Below are positions 59,871-64,000 of a DNA stretch of 64,000 nucleotides, piece after piece (position 1 is the first letter of the stretch; every line of letters starts with the position of its first letter). Made by a program: the position numbers and the translations under genes. The stretch spans positions 17,940,970 through 18,004,969 of the forward strand of contig NC_060237.1 of assembly GCF_021155775.2 (NCBI RefSeq), given 5' to 3'. The notes beneath the pieces are model-generated. The model was not told the DNA's origin, made no database searches, and saw only the letters and a program-made list of their open reading frames with translations. The DNA comes from Neodiprion pinetum. Its lineage: Eukaryota > Arthropoda > Insecta > Hymenoptera > Diprionidae.

Positions 59871-62800
59871 GATAAAATTTTGGACTGATACTACGTCGAG
59901 GATATTTGTTGGGATTAATGCGATCGAGCTGTGTGATCGGGATTAAAGATCGAAATGCGCCGACTAGACTTCGCGTGGAATGGCGAAAGGAAACAGGGCT
60001 AGTTGCAAGAGGGTTGAATGGGAGAGAACGTGAACTTTTCGGGTTATTGCGGTATTGAGAAACCTGGAAACCAACGATTTCACTGGTGGAAAAAAAGCCG
60101 GCAGAGTGGAGTAACGAAGATATGGTCCTTATTTTGGTTTATTGTATGTACGGTCTCGTATTATCTTACAGTTTTCCGGGTAGATGTGCGGGGCTGTTTT
60201 TGAGGAAGACACTGCCCTTTGATGTCTTTTGATTCCACGTCGCTGACGTCGTTGCGTCTTTTTTTCAATTAACGTATACACGTAGAATGAAAAGATCGGA
60301 AAGAGACACAACGTGCGGGCGAAGATGAAATGGTGAGAAGGAAAAGCAGCCCTGAAAAGCCGGACGAGAGAGACGCGTCGAGTTGTAAAAGCGAGAAAAG
60401 ACTCGCTGGAAAACTGAAAATGAGAGGCTGATGCAGTTTATGGTTATTGAGAGTGTTTTTGCGCCATCAGCCGACAACCAATCAAAAATTTGCACCAATG
60501 TAAGACTTCGAATGCACATTTGGTTCTACCGGATTTCGGACCGTGAGACTGACAAGAAGAAGTCACGTGACAACAGAAGCCGGTTTCGATAAAATAAATT
60601 GTCACAAACTCTTCGGCCAAAATAAAGAGACCCGTGTTTCGGTGTTTCACTGACTGGATATTTGTTGGGGGAAAAAATATATTTGACATATTCAGAAAAA
60701 AGTTCTATTTTTCTAATAACCTTCGCTAAGCGTGCCTCTCATTTTTTTAAACCGTCTCCTATCTTCCAGACACTTCACGCTCAACGTATCCAAAGTGATA
60801 AGACTGTATAAAACTACAATACTCGATCCTTAGGCTATAAAATTGTCGGTGGGAATGGAAAATGCCGACATCAACATTGGGCAAGGTTATCCGTAGAGAG
60901 ATAATTTTGCACTTTTATTTTCAACAATATCGCTATGAAATAAAAATTTCGATGACTTTGCATCGCGTAGATGTATTCCTACTTCTACAGTAACGTTTCC
61001 TTAAATAACTGGGTCTCGTTGAATGTGAAATATTTGGCGTACATCGGGTGGTTTGAAAATATACCCAGCATGTTTTAAAACGACGTTGAGCGAAGTATAA
61101 CGATTTTCGGAAGATATCAAAAACATGTTTTCAATATTTTATTGTTTTCGCCTGCAAATGCGCATTCATAGAAACGAGTCGGAACGCGATTCGACTCATT
61201 GCGGCCCAAAACGTGGTGTAAAAACATTTTTCATACGAGTGGCAATTAACGGAAATTGAAATTCATCAAATGATTTTACGGCAGGCAAGCACGGAAGTTT
61301 CAGGCTTTCCTTGTAATTCTGCTTACGGCGCAGGTTATTATTTATAGCTGTGCACATTCACTGCCGATGAAAATAAAATATTAGTTTCATCGTGCACTTT
61401 GGGCGAATGGTTTGAATGGTTTTTATTTTGGTTCCGTTTGACAGGGTCAGTCTTTGTCTCGGACATAAACAGAAAGCCCTACCCGTCCTAATTAACCCAT
61501 TCACGCACCACCGGCCGCGGATCTAATGTCGGCTGCTTCTACCTCTCTACGTACAAGCCAGGAAAATCTTATACCTACGACACCTTCACAAGGGTTTCTT
61601 CGGTGTTATTGTTATAACGTCTCATTCCTCACCCTGCACTTGGTTTCCTCATCGTTGCGATACCGAACTCGTTTCTTACTCTTATCACGATTACAAAACG
61701 AACGTTGTTTCATAATTGCGGAGAAGCTGATCGATCCGCGAAACTCGCAGCGGAAAAGAAACGATCCGCCATCGGATGGAAACAAAAAAATCTTGCACAG
61801 ATTTCACACAGTTCTAGAATTTGCTTTACGGAAAGGATCGCGAGCACGGATTCGCCCTCGCGTCGCGCTTCGCGAGTGGAAAAAATGATCCGAACTGAGA
61901 GTAGAAAATGGGACGACGGTAGGCGAAAGACAGCCGAGGAAAGGTATAACCGGATGGCAAAAAATGGGAGGAAAAGTGAAAAACGTCGAAGCTTTACGGG
62001 AGTTCCGCTCTTCTTCGACCGCTAACGAGACTCGGATCGTGGTCAAAATATATCCCGGTACTGGGGCAGGTTTGGGACCGGTGGATCAGAATGGCGACGA
62101 GGCAGGTTCGGGTGGATGAAGAGAAGCGTTTTTAAGCTAGACGTTCGAGGTGATGGTGTTGACGAAGGCCGAGGAGCGGGGGCGGTAATACGAGATGGAG
62201 CCTAAACAGCACGTGGGAAGAAACCGAGGGGTAAATAAACGCATAGAAATCAAAAATGGGGTACGTATAAAAGGGGTACGCAGGCGGTTCTCGAATGGCA
62301 GCTCGTCTCAAAACATGTCACCTCCAATATCTCTCTCCTCAGGAATCGATCTGACCGAAACTTGCCGTTTCCTTTTTCTCCTTAGTCTGCGTGTTTTTTT
62401 CCACCTCCCTGTTTGTTTACACGGCTTGGATTTCGGGGGGATAAGGTCAACCCGTTTCCGGCCCGCAAATTTCGGGATGTTCAACGTTTTGTTCCACCAC
62501 CCTTGCCGTCGTACGTGGTGAAATGGTCTTCGCTGCTCGACGATGTTCCTCGAAATATCTCCTTTCCATTCACCCCGCTCTTCAATACCGCCACGAATAC
62601 CTCCTCCGATAGATCCAAGTTTCCCCTAACTGATCCGCCCACGTTGCCCTGCGTATAAATATAAGGTTACTCGTGTAAATCGCGGAGAGATTTGCTGGAA
62701 TACAGGCACAGGTAATGAGGATTAATTAGAGGTGATCGGTTTTTGCTCCACCCGTCTCTTCTCACAGGGTTGGCTTACCGTGGCGAAAGCTTTCAAAAAC

Positions 62801-64000
62801 TTATCTCGTCATTGATGACGTCTGTTCGTTATTATTCTCACCTTTTCGTTGTGAGAACTATTTCTTATTAATAATTCGCTTTTCGATGAAACTTTCAATT
62901 CTGACGAGGAAGCGCTATTTTATATTTTTCGGTAAAAATCTACTCTATGAAATTCCTGATTTGTTTGTTAGTTCAAAACTTAAAACGCCTTGACTTGTCA
63001 CCGAATATTTGATTTTGAACGTCATTCGTCCTTGGATGACCTTCTCGTAGATTTGGAAATCGTCAACGTCTATAATAATTTACACGAAGCACATATTTTT
63101 TCAGGCACCGAAGTAACCGAGTCCAGATTTTCGAAATACTTTCGTCAGATTGCATTGAAATTCACATGTCAATAAACGCACCGAATATGTGATTCAATTA
63201 TATTCTATCGGGGGAAAGAAACGCTTCCGATGAAACGATTACAACGAGAAGAAAAGGCGCTGCAAAACGGCAAAGTTTGATAATATTAAAATTTCAACCG
63301 AGTAAAGCAAATTGCATGCACACGGCTTAACGCAGCGTTATGTATATAATACATCGAGCCTTCGCAATTTCAGTTGAAAAGTTGAGTCTGCTCTTTTAAT
63401 ATACGACTGACTCGTTTCGGCCGCTTCGTAACTCAACGACAAAGCATCGCGCTCTCCGCTTTGAGAAAAAGCTTTTAAATATTATTATCGGATATTTTTT
63501 TATTTTTTTTTTTTTTCATCTCCAAATACACAAGCAAAGAGAAGAGGTGAAACGCGTACAGCAGAAGAGAAAATATATCTTCAAGTGATTTTAACAAACG
63601 TTTCGATTGGTACGGGGTAAAAAAAAAAAAAAAAACAAAAAAACAAAAAAAAAATCCTGCAGTAAATTGGTTAAAAACAAATTCGTAAGTAAAAATCAAA
63701 TCAGGGAGGTAAATGTTTATACCCACTGAAAATCGGTGGTAATATTCACCTGTCAATCCTTGTAATATATTACATTCACTGCTCGGTGTAAGTTTAACGA
63801 AGCGCGAAACGAAAAAGAAATCCAAGCGATTGGTAACGCGATGAGATTATAACATGCTGCAGTCCCTGTGTCGATATTTTTTTACCGATTAATTACGAAT
63901 TCGATAATTAATGTTCGTCCCGTGGGTTTTCAATGGGTTTGCCCAGTACCCTCATAATGCGCGGATAGCAGAAAGCCGCTCACAGCCCCTCACTTTCTGC
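59871..64000. other. No gene seen to the right edge
   Basis: AT-rich DNA with a GC-richer stretch at 61700-62660, where several frames overlap (61526-61888, 61705-62025 and 62195-62521), none recognisable. Poly-T and poly-A runs occur at 63497-63515 and 63620-63652. Confidence 0.45.

Noticed and set aside
1..64000. Homeobox exon of Vsx or any other homeodomain gene inside the window
   Set aside because: A by-eye search for WFQNRRAKW-type codon patterns on both strands found none.
1..64000. CRISPR arrays, rRNA, prokaryotic operons or viral genes
   Set aside because: No regularly spaced repeats with unique spacers, no rRNA-like sequence, no closely packed genes and no reverse transcriptase or capsid-type motifs were seen.

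Overview
The window looks like nuclear DNA of an insect, possibly a hymenopteran. It is AT-rich, has many A/T homopolymers and microsatellites, and carries one family of short TA-flanked DNA elements. Its one recognisable gene is an arthropod-type developmental regulator with a eukaryotic splice donor. There are no operons, closely packed genes, ribosome-binding sites or CRISPR arrays. The order-level guess is weak because it rests on general character and not on a diagnostic sequence.

Coding content is very small. The only gene I can name is the first coding exon of a Vsx (visual system homeobox, paired-like) transcription factor on the minus strand at 22315-22777. It carries the octapeptide FAIQELLGL directly after the start and ends at a GTAAGT donor. 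I looked by eye on both strands for the homeodomain and did not find it. The rest of the gene should therefore lie beyond the left edge (below position 1), making intron 1 at least 22 kb long. A second, unnamed coding exon candidate is at 36920-37004 (+): 28 codons ending at a GTGAGT donor. A weaker candidate is a 57-codon frame at 59504-59677 (+), just downstream of an X-box/CCAAT promoter-like block.

Layout: 1-22314 is intron or flanking DNA with a CTCF-like site, AP-1/CRE sites, an inverted-repeat pair (9797-10471) and an AT-rich element (11946-12594). From 22315 to about 25250 lie the Vsx exon, a probable GC-rich 5' leader and a promoter-like block with paired CCAAT boxes. From 26 to 54 kb, AT-rich DNA holds most copies of one miniature inverted-repeat transposon (11 clear, about 7 decayed), separated by short GC-richer islands of unknown role (31.85-32.4, 34.0-34.35, 39.4-40.2, 43.1-43.4, 44.1-44.6, 45.65-46.1, 49.4-50.0 and 52.1-52.7 kb). 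From 55 to 64 kb there is a tetranucleotide-rich minisatellite, an 18-bp palindrome and a CpG-rich promoter-like island around 59.3-59.7 kb.

Most of the window is best read as the regulatory neighbourhood of a developmental transcription factor. I did not find a clearly new coding system. The most unusual structures are the multi-hairpin transposon family, a GC-rich segment with three consecutive hairpins at 34063-34140, and the 32-bp inverted pair near 10 kb.
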